Source: Acanthamoeba castellanii str. Neff (lineage: Eukaryota > Discosea > Longamoebia > Acanthamoebidae). Taken from it: a stretch of DNA of 64,000 nt. Location of the stretch: contig NW_004457586.1 of NCBI RefSeq assembly GCF_000313135.1, positions 730,990-794,989 of the forward strand, in the 5' to 3' direction. Made by a program: the position numbers and the translations under genes. Positions 1-13,290 of this stretch are shown in pieces. Position 1 is the first letter of the stretch. Each line of letters begins with the position of its first letter. The notes below the pieces were generated by a model that was not told where the DNA came from, searched no databases, and worked only from the letters and a program-made list of their open reading frames with translations.

Positions 1-3000
1 CCCTCGTCGGAGGTCACCACAGCAGATCGGATGTTGAGCTCCTACACAGCACAGCGGAGAGGAATAACAGGTCAGTGACCGACGAAGGCGAGGTGTGTGA
101 ATAGGATAGATAGATCGGATAGCAAACGAGTATCAGTTTTAAAAGGTCAATCAACATAGTGATTCTGTCTGGGGCGACAACAATAGTCATCATTCTACTC
201 GTTTGTTATGTGAAGGGAGAAGAGGGGAGACTTACCGCGCGAATGTACGAGGCCAGGGGGGGGGCTTCTCGTTGGCGCTCACGACGGTGAGATCGATCAG
301 CGGGTACTGTGCGGTACAAGACAAAGCGAGCGAGTGAGTGAGATCGGCAAAGAGCACAAGACCGGAGAGAAGATAGAGAATGAAATTTCGGCTTGTATCA
401 GAACTTCTTAGAGGATTGGACCCACAGTATAATTCGGGCCAGAGTTGTTACATCAGCGAAGCACGAATTGGACGAGAGAGATAAAGTGAGTTGAGTGGGG
501 TGACGAGGTACCTTGAGGGGCATCTTCCTCCTGTCTCTGGCCGCACGACCCAGCTCGATGGTGCTCTGCATGTGGGCGACGGACTCCTCGATCTCGAGGT
601 TGATGAACTCGTCGCGGGGAGCGGGGAACATGATGTAGTGCACGCTGTCCTCGCGCTGGTCGGCCGGCAGAAGGACGCGCAGGTTCTGGTACAGGTACTC
701 CGTAAAGAAGGGCGTGAAGGGCGCCATCGCCTTGGTGATGGTCAAGATGACGATGAAGAGGGTGTTGAGGGCGTAGAGGCGCTCCTGGTCACCGTCATTT
801 CCCTAGAAGGGTTGGAGATAGAAAGCCACGCGGTCAGCATAAGCACGCGGGGGTTGCGAAGAGAAGAGGAACAAATTGTAATTGTGTCAGAACTTCTTAG
901 AGGTTTGGAACCCACAGTGTAATTCGGGCCAGAGTTGTTGCATCAGCGATTGAGGGGAAGGAGGAGGGCAAAGACGCGGTTGAAGGTGCGTACCCTGATG
1001 CGCTTGCGGTTGAGTCGGATGTACCAGTTGGTCAGCTGGTCGATGAAGCTCACCAGCTTGGGGACCACGGTGTAGAGGCGGTAGGCTGTGTACGAAAGAA
1101 GAGAGGAGAGAAGAGAATAAGGTGAGTGTCCCGAAGTTATCCTTGGTCTCGCCCGATAGTCAGGAAAGACAGTGGTTGACCCCGAAGTTGATTCTCCCAA
1201 CGCATTCTTAAAAGCTGTCCACCATTATATAGTGGGCTTTCAATGGGTATTGTTGGTTGTCTTCGGGTAGGGCCACCGCCAGCACACCGCGCACAAAGAA
1301 AAACACATTCTTGGGGGGGGGACGCGTACCAGCCATCTCCTCCTGCACGAACTTGAGCAGAGTGTTGGTCAAGGAGAGGATCCACTTGTCCATCACGTTG
1401 TCAGAGGCCACAGCCACTTGCTCATCAGGAACGAACTTGGCGCCGGACTAATACGAGAGCAGAGAGGTAAGCACAAGACTGGGCTGCGAATGCAGAGGGC
1501 ATGTGTGCGGCGCATACCGATTCGAGCTGAGTCACGCCCTGAGCGAAGAATCGGTAGGCGTTGAACCAGGGCAGGAACACATCCCTGACGACGTCCTTGA
1601 CGCCCTTCTCCACGAATCGGAGTTCTTCACCGCGCACGACGGGCGAGTTGATCAGGTAGAGCCTGAGCGCGTCGGCGCCATGCTGGTCGATGACGATCAC
1701 AGGGTCGGGATAGTTCTTCAGCCTCTTGCTCATCTTCTTGCCATCACTGTAAATAGCGGGGAGGTAAGTAAACAGACGACGGTAGAAGAGTGAAAGAGAA
1801 GAGATAAGACTATAGTAAAGAGTATCAGTTTTAAAAAGGTCAATCAACATAGTGATTCTGTCTGGGGCGACAACAATAGTCATCATTCTACGTCTTCCAG
1901 AAGATAGAGAGAAACGAGTGGTTGGTGGAGGGAGCGTACGCAGCAAGGACGAGGCCGTTGACGATCAGATTCTTGAAGGGAGGCTTGTTGAACAGAGCCG
2001 TCGACAGAACGAGCAGGGTGTAGAACCAACCACGAGTCTGAATGATGATGAGGGAGGCCGTAAGCAAAACGAGCTTCACTTGAGCGCGGGATCAAGAATT
2101 GGCGGAGTAATTGTATTCAGTAGGAAGGCAGTAGGTTAATTTTGTGTTTCTCATTGAGAGACCTCAATTGGATATACCATTCATCAATACGAAAGTAGAG
2201 CTGAAAATAGAGGTACGGTGTAACATACCTGGTCGATACCCTCGGCAATGAAGTCAGCAGGGAAGGACTTCGAGAAGAGCTCCTTGTTCTCGAAGGGGTA
2301 GTGGACTTGGGCGTAGGGCATGCTACCGCTCTCGAACCAGCAGTCGAACACCTCCTCGGTCCTTCGGAGGACGCCGCGACCCGAAGGCGAGGGAATGGTG
2401 AGGTCGTCGACGCTCTCGCGGTGAAGATCGGTGACCTTCTGGCCGGTGAGCTCCTCCAGCTTCTTGATGGAACCAACGCAAATCATCTGAAGTTGGCGGG
2501 CGGAGGTAAATTCACAGGATCGGGAGCAGGAAGGGACAGAGAGGGTGGGGGTATGTACCTCCTCGGGGTGGTCGGGATTGACCCACATCGGAAGAGGAGT
2601 GCCCCAGAAACGATTCCGCGACACGGCCCAGTCGCGAGCGCCCTCGAGCCAGTTGTGGAATCGCTTCTCCTTGACCCAGGCGGGCACCCAGTAGGTCTCG
2701 GCGTTGTTGACCAAGAGGCTGTCCTTGATCTTCTCAACAGCCACGAACCAGCTGGGGACAACTCGGTAGATCAGCGGAGTGTCAGACCTGCATCAAAGCA
2801 CAAGAGGTGTTGTTAGACAAGAGCGGACGGCGGTTGAGAGGGTGACACGGAAAACGATGCATCGATTTCAGAAATGCTAGAAAAGTTTCTAATCACTAGG
2901 ATTCATTCTAGAGGTGTCTTTTTTTCTCATCATTTAGAGAAGCTGGGAATTGTCAGGGGAAGGAAGAGGTACCTCCAGCAGAAGGGGTAGCTGTGGAGAA

Positions 3001-4950
3001 TGGTGCCGCTCTGCACCATTCGCTTGTTGGTCTTGAGCCTCTTGATAATTTCGATGTCGGCGTCCTTGACGTTGATTCCCTTGTAGTCGGGAACGTCCTC
3101 GGTGAAACGGCCGCTGGCATCGACGGGGCAGGGGACGCCCTCGCCACCCTTCTTGATGACCTTGCCCAGCTCGCACACGCGGAAATCGTCCTCACCGAAC
3201 GCGGGAGCGCAATGGACCACGCCGGTACCTGAGTCGGACGTGACGTACGAATCGGCCAGCACGCGGAAAGCGCCGTTCTCGCGTTCCTGTAAGCAAGTGG
3301 TCAGTCTATGGCCATACGATGACTGGCGGTGGTGGCAGTTAAGAAAAGTGGCTCAGAGATTGAGAGTGTCAACACCTTGCAACGCAATTGCTGAATTTGA
3401 TGGTCAAAAAGCATCATTGTGGCGTGGTGGAAAGGCTACGGGAATGAGGGAAATACCTTCTCGAAGTAGGGGAAAAGCGGCACATACTGCTTGTCCTTGA
3501 GCTGGATGCCCTTGAACTTGTCGAGCACCTCGTACTCGTCTTCGGGCTTACCCTTCTTCGTGGGCGGGTAGAGCTGAGCAATTCGCGCCTCGCACAGGAT
3601 GTACACCTCGCCGGTCTTCTTATCTGCAAAGACCGGGGTGAGTCGTTGGTAAATACGAAAGTTGGAAAATAGGCAAGACGCGCGTACCCTTGAGCTTCAC
3701 ATAGTCAAGGTCGGGGTTGACGCAGAGCGCCAAGTTGCTGGGAAGGGTCCAGGGCGTAGTGGTCCAGGCCACCAGCTTGGTCTCGGGTTCATCGACCAGC
3801 GGGAACGAAACAACCACTGTCGATAAAACAACGCACAAGGTAAGCCGGTGCGAACGACGAGCGCCAATTAATAAGCCTAGGCTGAAGGTTGCTTGTGATG
3901 TAGAAACCCCATTATATTCGTATGCCGACTGGGGCATACGAATAAGAGAACGGTACGTTTCGTTCTTCTACCCCATATTTTGACACCCAACAGAGGTTTA
4001 CACCCCCTGAAGGGCAACACTAATGGGGAACTGCGCCATGCTCAAGCGAGGAGGAGAGTAAGGTTACCAGCGGGGTCCCTAACGTCACGGTAGGCCATGT
4101 TCGCTTCGAAGTTGGAGAGAGGGGTGGAGCAACCGACTGAGTACGGCATGACCTGAAGAAGCGGGTGAGCGAATTGAAAGAGTGGACTTGGGTGAATGGA
4201 AAGAATGCGGACCTTGAAACCTCGGTAGACGAGACCCTTCTTGTAGAGCTTCTTGAAGACCCACCACACGCTCTCCATGAAGGACGGATCGAGCGTCTTG
4301 TAGTCATTCTGGAAATCGATCCACCTGCCCAGTCGTCCGACGATCTTCTCCCATTCCGAAGAGTATCGCATCACGATCTTGCGGCACTCGGCGTTGTACT
4401 TGGGAATTCCCAGCTTGAGGACGTCATCGCGAGTTTTAATGCCAAGCTCTTTGTCGATTTCAAACTCGATAGGCAGTCCTGTCGCAAATCAAATGTCAGA
4501 TAAAAAGATCGAAGAAGGCGTGTAGAAGAATGCTGGTTTACCGTGAGTGTCCCAACCAAATCGCCGAGTTACATGATGGCCAGTCTGATGAGCGTAGCGG
4601 GTAACCGTGTCCTGCGCACAGATCAAGTGGTGAGCAAAAGATCTTGGCTAAAGACGTTCTACACTTGGCACTTACCTTGATGGTACCGGCGAGGATGTGG
4701 CCGTAGTGCGGCAGGCCAGTGGCAAACGGCGGACCATCGTAAAATGAGTACTCCGGCTTACCCTCGGAGCGTCGGAGCGACTCTTGGAATGCATCGATCT
4801 TTTCCCAGTAGGCCAAGATCTTCTCTTCCGTCTTAGGGAACGATATGCTTTCCGGTACTGCATAGAATGACAAGACAAAAAGGTAAGAGCCGGCGACAGC
4901 TCGCTCAAGAGATTTGCGGAGGCCAAAAGAGACAACGTACCGGCCTCCAT
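1..4950 (-). CDS. IARS1: Cytosolic isoleucine--tRNA ligase (3' end cut by window)
   Basis: Charges tRNA-Ile with isoleucine in the cytosol. I start at the ATG at 4950: exon 1 codes only for MEA plus one base, then a GTACGTT donor, and the next exon continues [18 protein letters not shown], the usual start of eukaryotic IleRS. The class I signature appears as PHYGHILAG (HIGH-type) near 4690-4720. The KMSKR loop ([15 protein letters not shown]) lies near 1700-1750, after [10 protein letters not shown] in the previous exon. Downstream exons carry the helical tRNA-binding region ([34 protein letters not shown], split over several codons near 640-800) and run out of the window. About a dozen or more small introns are seen. 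Two introns carry copies of one repeat and two others carry copies of a second repeat (listed separately). Identity is clear from motifs and order; exact exon borders in 2900-4500 were not all resolved. Confidence 0.93.
128..198. repeat. Intronic repeat A, copy 1
   Basis: A 71-nt stretch beginning GAGTATCAGTTTTAAAAGG and ending CATCATTCTAC. It lies inside the IleRS intron that follows (on the minus strand) the exon near 240-306. It matches 1820-1891 almost base for base; the visible difference is one A in a poly-A run. Confidence 0.95.
398..459. repeat. Intronic repeat B, copy 1
   Basis: A 62-nt stretch (TCAGAACTTCTTAGAGGATT through CATCAGCGA), in the IleRS intron just downstream (minus strand) of the exon ending DRRKMPLK. 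It is matched by 887-949 with only a few differences. Confidence 0.93.
887..949. repeat. Intronic repeat B, copy 2
   Basis: A 63-nt copy of 398-459, in the IleRS intron between the exon ending LNRKRIR and the exon starting [13 protein letters not shown]. Same orientation as copy 1; differs by about four substitutions or indels. Confidence 0.93.
1820..1891. repeat. Intronic repeat A, copy 2
   Basis: A 72-nt near-identical copy of 128-198, in the same orientation. It sits inside the IleRS intron between the [10 protein letters not shown] exon and the DGKKMSKR exon. Flanking intron sequence is not shared beyond a few bases. Confidence 0.95.
3915..3944. repeat. Perfect 12-bp inverted repeat in an IleRS intron
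   Basis: Arms TATTCGTATGCC (3915-3926) and GGCATACGAATA (3933-3944) are perfect reverse complements around a 6-nt spacer. In RNA this would be a strong hairpin inside the IleRS intron region around 3820-4060. Purpose unknown. Confidence 0.85.
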
Positions 4951-5844
4951 CAGATTGCGGATGAGGCAAGAAACAAAATCGTGGCTCGCTTTGATCTGCC
5001 GTTGTGGGAAAATAATTGGAAGCTACCGAAGAGAACGAGTGTCGACAAAATCAACTCCGGCCTTCGGGACGTGTGCCGGAGGCCGACCTGGGACGTGTGT
5101 CGGGACTACCATCTCGCACCTTCTTCGTTGCAAGACGAGGAGAGGTGGGGCTGGGCGAGTGCTGGGTGGTGTGGGTGGGGAGGTGAGGTAAGAGATTGGC
5201 AAACTCGACAAACCCGCTTCATAAACCCCGTATTTCTCTGTTTTTTCTCTCGGGCTTTTGTCCATCCCAGCTTTATTCCGGTTTGTTGCGCTCTTTGGCC
5301 TGAACGGAAAATCGGGAGGGAAAACAAAGGAATGGAAACTATATGCTCTGCCAGAAAGGCGGGAAACTGTCCTTTGCGACAGAAGAGAGGAAGGGAAATG
5401 ACTTGGGCAGGTGAAGCTTCGTCGATGAGTGGCCAAGCGGACTCGGCGAGTGCAAACCTGAAGAGGAGGAGGGGGAAGAGCATGAGACACCAGAAGATGA
5501 AGAATCTCTTTATGATCCTGCATGAGTACTGCCAGAAGAATGAAGCTAAACGTTGAACGCTTTTTTGACATCCACTTTAGCTTTGAGGCAACCCTCATTC
5601 AGCAGGTGATGAATGACTGAGACTTACGGCCCGCAGGTTGTGCGAAGTGCCGATCGAGTCCAGAACGACCCAGCACCAAGGCACTCCCTCGCCACCACAA
5701 AACCAGAAGCCACCGGTTCTGATTCAACACATTGGAATCTTACAATAGGAGCCTTGCACTGCTGCAGTGGCGAGGCGCGGAGTTTTACACCAACAAGGCC
5801 ATGCCCTTCAGTGGGCTACGCCTAGACCACATTGTGCTTGCTTG
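4951..5844. other. Non-coding or unassigned spacer between IleRS start and SDR gene end
   Basis: About 890 bp hold the IleRS 5' flank and the 3' flank of the SDR gene. Long open frames exist on both strands (for example 4867-5556 plus and 5023-5598 minus), but they are low-complexity, show no domain and have unusual composition, so I do not call them. The segment 5613-5850 reads partly open in several frames without a recognisable product. Confidence 0.5.
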
Positions 5845-8178
5845 TCACAGCAAAAACTTATTGGCGACATAGAGAGCAACGATGACAAGCAAGATGACGG
5901 GGAGCAGGGATTGGATCTGTTCGAGAAGGTTCTTCCTCTTGCTGCCATCGATGAAGGCGATGTCCTTCTCCGCGTAGTAGGCGAGCACTCGGCCCATCCC
6001 CTCCTTCATCGTCACCAACGGTCGGTACCTGGAGGGGGTTAGTAGGCCGCAGAAGAGAAGAACGAAAACGACGAAAATGCGATCAAAGGTGTTGGCACCC
6101 GAGATCCTTTTTGGGCTTGTCCGGTACGAAGTAGTGGGTGACACCCACCTTGAACACCTCTGCTCGTGTCAACAGTGGCTGAAAGTTATAGACTCGCGCC
6201 ACCACCCTGTTGTGCGCCCGTGACGTCGTCACCACCCACGCCACAACATTAGACAAGGAACAAGAATCATCAATCCGGCGGCGGTCGCATACCGATGGGT
6301 GAATTCGATACACAAGGCGAGGTAGAACATGAGCGCGACAGGAAGCTGGAGAGTGGGGTAAGAGTAACCGTAGAGCTCGAGCAGAGGGCGAAAGAAGAGG
6401 AAGTTGTTGATGGGCTCCCAATCTGAGATAAAGTACGGCTGTCCCGCACAACGATTCGTTCCCTCGTCTGTGTTCACGTAGTCGTGCGTGTTAGGGATAG
6501 CCAATAAAGTAAAGCACAAGGACGAAAAGGTCAAAATGGAAGGCAAACCATCTCGATGATCATGAAGCTGGATAGACGCGAGAATGTGCGCATGCACCAG
6601 ATTCTCCACATATACGAACTCGACCTGCACTCCAAGTAAACAAAATGAGTATGTGAGCGCGAGGAGAGCCATGAGCGGTTTAAATGGAGTGGATGTGGCT
6701 TGGATTGTATGTGCCAGCACATGAGTTAGTGCATGGCACGTTTTTCGCGGTACAAGCTTTACCGGAATTAAAAGATAAAATAATCAAAAATATACATGAA
6801 AGACAAAAAAAAGGTTGGCTCTATGCTGACGCTTAGACGGGAGAAGTGTAGCTTCCTTCACCCGCTCTGTAACCAGCAACATCGATGACAAAGCTGCTCC
6901 CTCGTACTCCATAAGGGGAGCGAATAAAAGCGGTGGAAAAAATTATGGGACGAACCTTGGCGTCTGCTCGGCCGACCGTGAAGCAGAACATGCCCTTCTT
7001 GATCAGATCCACGATGCGTGGCAAATGCCTCTCCTCTCCCTGCGGAGCAGGATTAGCGGTCAGTCAGTCTCGACGAGCGATGATGAATCGCCTGCCTTTT
7101 TCTGCCAGTGGGCCGGCCACGCACCTCGCCATAGATACCAGCAGCGCGAATGGCGCACGTGAGCAGTTTGTCCCTCCCGTCCCGCGCCTTCTTCTTCAGA
7201 GGCGCTCCACTTGCGGCCAGAAGCGTCTACCCCCAATAAATACCAGGTGAGGAACGAGACGGCCACGGCCACGTACCATCACACACGCACACGCACACAA
7301 TAGGAAACGCACCTGTTCAGCGATGGACTTGGTGCGCGAGTAGTAATCGACGTGTCGGTCAAGTGGGATGTAGGGCTGCGTTTCGTCTTTGTTGGGCAGT
7401 TCGTTGCCCGAAAAGACCACATTCGTGGTGCTGAGAGGAGGCGAGTGTAAGTCATACATCATCGTCGTCCGAGGGAGATGCTGCCAAAATGCGATGTATG
7501 AGGAAGGGAGCGTGCACCTGGTGTAGACGATGGTGGACACACCCGTTTCAATGCACGCGTCGATGAGATTCTTTGTGCCGCCAACGTTGACAGCCATGAT
7601 CTTCTCTCTTTGCAGCTGCTCTCTGTGTGTGGCGGAAGGAAGAGTCGGTTTTGACTACTCGAGCATTGGGCTGCGCGAGGCAGCGATGAAGTGCGCCGCG
7701 TACCTTCCGCTCATGCCGAACGAAGCGATGTGGAACACCACATCGACACCCTCAACAGCCTTTCGCACCGTCGTTGCATCTCTGATATCGGCGAACATAA
7801 ACTCGACACGCTGCTCGTATGTCTGAGGCACAATCAGTCAGTGTGGTCCCGAAGGGTACGGGCACTGCACGTACCGAAAACATGCTCTGCAGCACGCATA
7901 CACCACACGCAACACAAGATGAAGCACCTTACGGAGGGTCGTGGGAAGGGCGTCCATCCATTCGGGCAGCGGGCCGCGCAGGTCGAGCGCTCGCACTTGG
8001 CTTGCCCCGGCTGCTAACAGCGTCTGAGAGCTCAAGGCGAGGCCAGAGGCAATTAAAACATCGATTACATGATTTATAAATCGTAAAAGTACCTTAATGA
8101 GACGGTGACCAAGGTAGCCACCCCCACCGGTGACAAGGTACGAAAGCCCCCGCACTTCCTCTACCTGACATCTGCCAT
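5845..8178 (-). CDS. SDR42E-like 3-beta-hydroxysteroid dehydrogenase/isomerase family protein
   Basis: An extended short-chain dehydrogenase, probably acting on a sterol-type substrate at a membrane with NAD(P)H. The N-terminal Rossmann motif is TGGGGYLG (about 8115-8140). Then come FADIRDATTVRKAVEGVDVV, the NVGGTKNLIDAC helix, the catalytic YSRTKSIAEQ (YxxxK, about 7320-7360) and the 3-beta-HSD block VYVENLVHAHILA (about 6580-6630). FISDWEPINNFLFFRP, typical of SDR42E/NSDHL-like proteins, lies near 6370-6430. The C-terminus ends in a hydrophobic segment LLPVILLVIVALYVANKF, a likely tail anchor. It has several introns, including one of about 330 bp at 6627-6955. The start is uncertain: ATG at 8178 gives MADV and then needs one extra base near 8165 to join VEEVRGLSYLVTG, so either an assembly indel or an unseen first exon is likely. 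Confidence 0.85.
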
Positions 8179-8270
8179 CGTAAGAATAATATTACGTTTT
8201 TATTTGGCCGTTTCCGAGTTTTTGGACTGAGAAAATGGTGCGAAAATAAGAATCGTGAAGAGAAAATACA

Positions 8271-9226
8271 ATGCCACCAGCAACGGGACAACAACAAACA
8301 ATCATGTCATCCACCAAACAAAACATGAGGAAGGGAGGTGGTGCAGTTGGCAGCAAGGCCATGCGCAAGAACAGGGGTGGCGGCAAGTCCGGTAGGGTGA
8401 TGGGCAAGTACAAGGGCCGAGGGGGTCCGCCAGCTACTCTGGCCACCCTCGACCTCTCGTGCATACTCGACCCCGTCGTTGTCGATGGCGGCAATGGCTC
8501 CGAGAAGTCGTGTGGTGGGGAGGTGAAGTGGCGCGATGATGATGAAGAGGAGGAGGAAGTAGGAGAAAAGCCCTTCACGCGCAAGGGAGGGCTCTACCTG
8601 AGCGGCGGACGTACGGTGACGCGAGACTCGCACCTGCTGCGCGAGTTCCACATCACCGCCATCATCAATGCAGCCGACAACGTCCACTACAGCACCGTTG
8701 AGGGTACCCTCTTATCCTCCCTTCGTCTTCTTCCTCTGACAATATGGTCACTAAGTCCCAAACTGGCGTGGCCCAATGCACTATGCAGGTCTGCCCGACT
8801 GCCGGCGCCACCACCTGCCTCTCCGCGACTTGGATGCCAACGCCATGCTGGCCCCACGCGATGTGCTGCGGGCGTTGGAGTTCATCGAAGCCGAGCTGGA
8901 GAAGGGATGCGTTCTTGTGCACTGTCGAGGAGGCGTCAACAGGTAGGAGGAGCTGTTGCTTGTGCGAGGGCGCGTGGTGCTGTTAAAGACTGATCTTTAA
9001 TGCGTGGTGGCGTGCATTGGCGTTGTTGTGCAGGTCGGCGGGGCTGGTGGTGCTGTACGTGATGCGAAAACGGGGATGGGCGTGGCGGGACGCTCTTCTC
9101 TGGGTGACGGAGCGACGAGACATCAACATTCATCGAGGGCTTGAGAAGACCCTAACTAACGTAGCCTATTCTCTGCCCACCTTCTTTAGTCGCGAAGAAG
9201 GCAACGTTTGTGTGGAGAAGAAATGA
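8271..9226 (+). CDS. Dual-specificity protein phosphatase
   Basis: Removes phosphate from Tyr and probably Ser/Thr of substrate proteins. Three exons (8271-8703, 8789-8942, 9034-9226) join in frame to a 259-aa protein. The first ~100 residues are basic, Gly/Lys/Arg-rich and then acidic (EEEEEV), probably disordered. The catalytic domain starts at GGLYLSGGRTVTRD (compare the 'ILYLG' strand of DSPs) and INAADN. It has the general-acid loop Asp in LRDLDANAM and the P-loop VHCRGGVNRSAGLVV (HCxxGxxR, with the Arg codon split by intron 2). The C-terminal helix RDINIHRGLEKTL resembles the R-P-x-I-x-P-N region but lacks the canonical sequence. Its start is 92 bp from the SDR gene start on the other strand. 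The specific DSP subfamily is not resolved. Confidence 0.88.
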
Positions 9227-9304
9227 ACAAAACAAAAACCAAAATAAAACACAACAAAATAATCATAAAAAAGTCAATCGTCTGCATCTGACGGCACAAT
9301 CAGG

Positions 9305-10420
9305 ATGTTCAAGAACACTTTCCAAGCGGGCTACCTCTCCATCCTGTACAGTCTTGGGTATGTGGCCACACTGTGCACACCATTGCATCTTTGCCCCCCC
9401 CCCAATCCGTTTCCTAAGCGGTTGCGATCAACAGGAGTCGGCCCCTGCAGTTGTGGGAGGGCGAGAATGCCGGTATGATGCCACTCTCTCTTCCTCTTAA
9501 TCGAGCACTGCAAATTCACCTATGTTGCGCACAGACGGAGTAAAGATGGTGCGTGATGAGGATCTGCAGTCGGAGGTGGTGGAGGTGATGGGCGAGAACA
9601 TCGCGGACGTCTACATCACGTGTCCCTCCCACCCCAAGAAGACACTTGGCATCAAGCTGCCCTACATCGTCCTCCTCGTAAAGAACGTACGTTTGTCGTG
9701 ATCGCGCGTACCGAGAGTGCCAATGCTGCTGCTGCTCCTTGATGGTCTCGCGCAACCTGACCCGGGTGTGCGTGTGCAGATGCACAAATACTTTTCGTTT
9801 GAGATCGAGGCACTGGACGACAAGAAGCTCAAGCGACGATTCCGGGCATCCAACTACCAGGTGCGCACGACTTTGCCTTCTGGGCGTAGCTTCTTGTTGG
9901 TTGTTGCGGGCGGTGCTAAAGCTTGCTTCCTTGCTTCGGTTTTATTTGATGGCCAAGACGCAAGCCCGAGTCAAGCCCTACATCTGCACAATGCCGCTCC
10001 GCCTGTCCGAAGGGTGGAATCAAGTGCAGCTCAACATCGCTGATCTCATGCGTAAGGCCTACGGCACTACATTTGTGGAGATTTCGCGAGGTACGGCTCA
10101 ATAGACACACGCGCGCCGCAAAGTGCATAACACTCATCTTCATGCTACGTCGCTCGCTGCGTGCGCATCGCTCTGGTGGGGTGCAGTACAAGTGCACGCC
10201 AACTGCCGGCTGCGCCGGATCTACTTTGCCGAGAAGCCGCACGCCGAGGAGGAGCTCCCGCCCGAATTCAAGCTCTTCCTGCCAAGCGAGTCCAAGAGGT
10301 ATCGTCCTCCTTCCTTTTGACACACCGGTGATGACACGTGTGGCCCTCGGACTAACCCGGCTCCCTCGTACCTTGTCGTCGCCTTGCGTGTATGCTAACA
10401 GGAGCGCTGTGTTGGGATGA
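9305..10420 (+). CDS. CFAP20: CFAP20/BUG22 family protein
   Basis: A conserved ~195-aa protein known as an axonemal inner-junction component, also kept in some organisms without motile cilia. Seven exons (9305-9357, 9435-9472, 9535-9686, 9780-9860, 9958-10090, 10187-10298, 10402-10420) sum to 588 nt, giving 195 aa, close to the usual ~190. Signature blocks are all present: MFKNTFQAGYLSILYSLG at the N-terminus, YITCPSHPKKTLGIKLP, KRRFRASNYQ, VKPYICTMPLRLSEGWNQVQ, RKAYGTTFVE, VHANCRLRRIYFAEK and LPPEFKLFLP. The gene lies 78 bp downstream of the phosphatase stop on the same strand. Introns are 60-105 bp with GTAT/GTAC/GTGC donors. Family assignment is very secure; the cellular role in an amoeba is open. 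Confidence 0.97.
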
Positions 10421-12549
<2,129 letters not shown>

Positions 12550-12852
12550 AGCTGCAGCAGCTGTGAGCCAGGAAGACGAGGTCTGTGCGCGTGCGTGCAG
12601 TCCCCTCCAAAGCCTCGCGAGACTGTCCTCGCTGTGCTCGCTTCGCCTCCTCTTTTGTTTTTTTGCTTTATCGCCTCTCTCCTCCTCCTCCTCCTGTATT
12701 CTCTCGCCGTCTGATTCTACAACTGGTGTAGTTATTATTTATTCGAACAGAGAACACCTGCGATCTCCCATCTTTCTGCGCCTTCTTGCTGCGTGCACTC
12801 CAACTTGTAATCGCGTAGTTGAAGTGGAATTGATTATGAAACAAAGAGGCGG
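12550..12852. other. Convergent intergenic region
   Basis: About 300 bp between the PRMT1 stop and the SRPBCC stop. It is pyrimidine-rich on the plus strand (CTCCTCCTCCTCC near 12680). No gene is seen; it should hold both 3' UTRs. Confidence 0.5.
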
Positions 12853-13290
12853 TCAGCCCTCACAGGAGACCTTGATCCTGTTGAGGCCCTCGTCGTAGAG
12901 TTTGGCGAAGAGGGCCTTCATGTCTCGGTCCAGCGAGTCGAAAGTGCACTCAAAGGAGACCCGAGATCGAGAGCGGCCCACGGGCCTGACGCTCAGTCGC
13001 CCCGCCCAGTTGGTGACTGGAAGCGAGGTACGGACGATGGTCCACTCCAGCACCCTCTCCTCGCTGCTCTCCCGGGCCAGGACCAGTTCCTCCTCCACCT
13101 CGAGGTCGTTAAGCTTGACGCTCCTCTTCAACATCCCTTTGCCGGTGGCCTTGACCTTGGCACCTGCAAGCCAGTTGATGTTCTGGAAGTCCTTCACTGC
13201 TTCCCACGCCTTGTCTGGCGTCAGTGCAAATACCACGTCTTGCTTCACCTTATGTGCCATGGTGTTCTCACGCGTCTTTTGGTGCCCCAT
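12853..13290 (-). CDS. SRPBCC (START/Bet v 1-fold) superfamily protein
   Basis: Intronless, 145 aa from the ATG at 13290 or 135 aa from the second ATG at 13260 (MAHKVKQDV), which fits the domain start better. The pattern is typical of polyketide-cyclase/START-like proteins: VFALTPDKAWEAVKDFQNINWLAG (helix-grip opening), an RSVKL strand, EEELVLARESSEERVLEWTIV, LPVTNWAGRLSVRPV, SRSRVSFECTFD, and a closing amphipathic helix KALFAKLYDEGLNRIKVSCEG. Members bind hydrophobic ligands; the ligand cannot be told from sequence. The single-exon structure among intron-rich neighbours is compatible with bacterial origin, but this is weak evidence. Confidence 0.8.
   Translation of the reverse strand: MGHQKTRENTMAHKVKQDVVFALTPDKAWEAVKDFQNINWLAGAKVKATGKGMLKRSVKLNDLEVEEELVLARESSEERVLEWTIVRTSLPVTNWAGRLSVRPVGRSRSRVSFECTFDSLDRDMKALFAKLYDEGLNRIKVSCEG

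Noticed and set aside
4867..5556. 229-codon open frame on the plus strand opposite and beyond the IleRS 5' end
   Set aside because: It overlaps the first IleRS intron and promoter, has poor composition (Arg/Trp/Gly-rich) and no domain; the overlap with a certain gene on the other strand makes it a shadow or chance frame.
5023..5598. 191-codon open frame on the minus strand upstream of IleRS
   Set aside because: It is Pro/Ser/Arg-rich with no motif, directly upstream of a proven start. It could be 5' UTR or promoter; no splice logic supports a protein.
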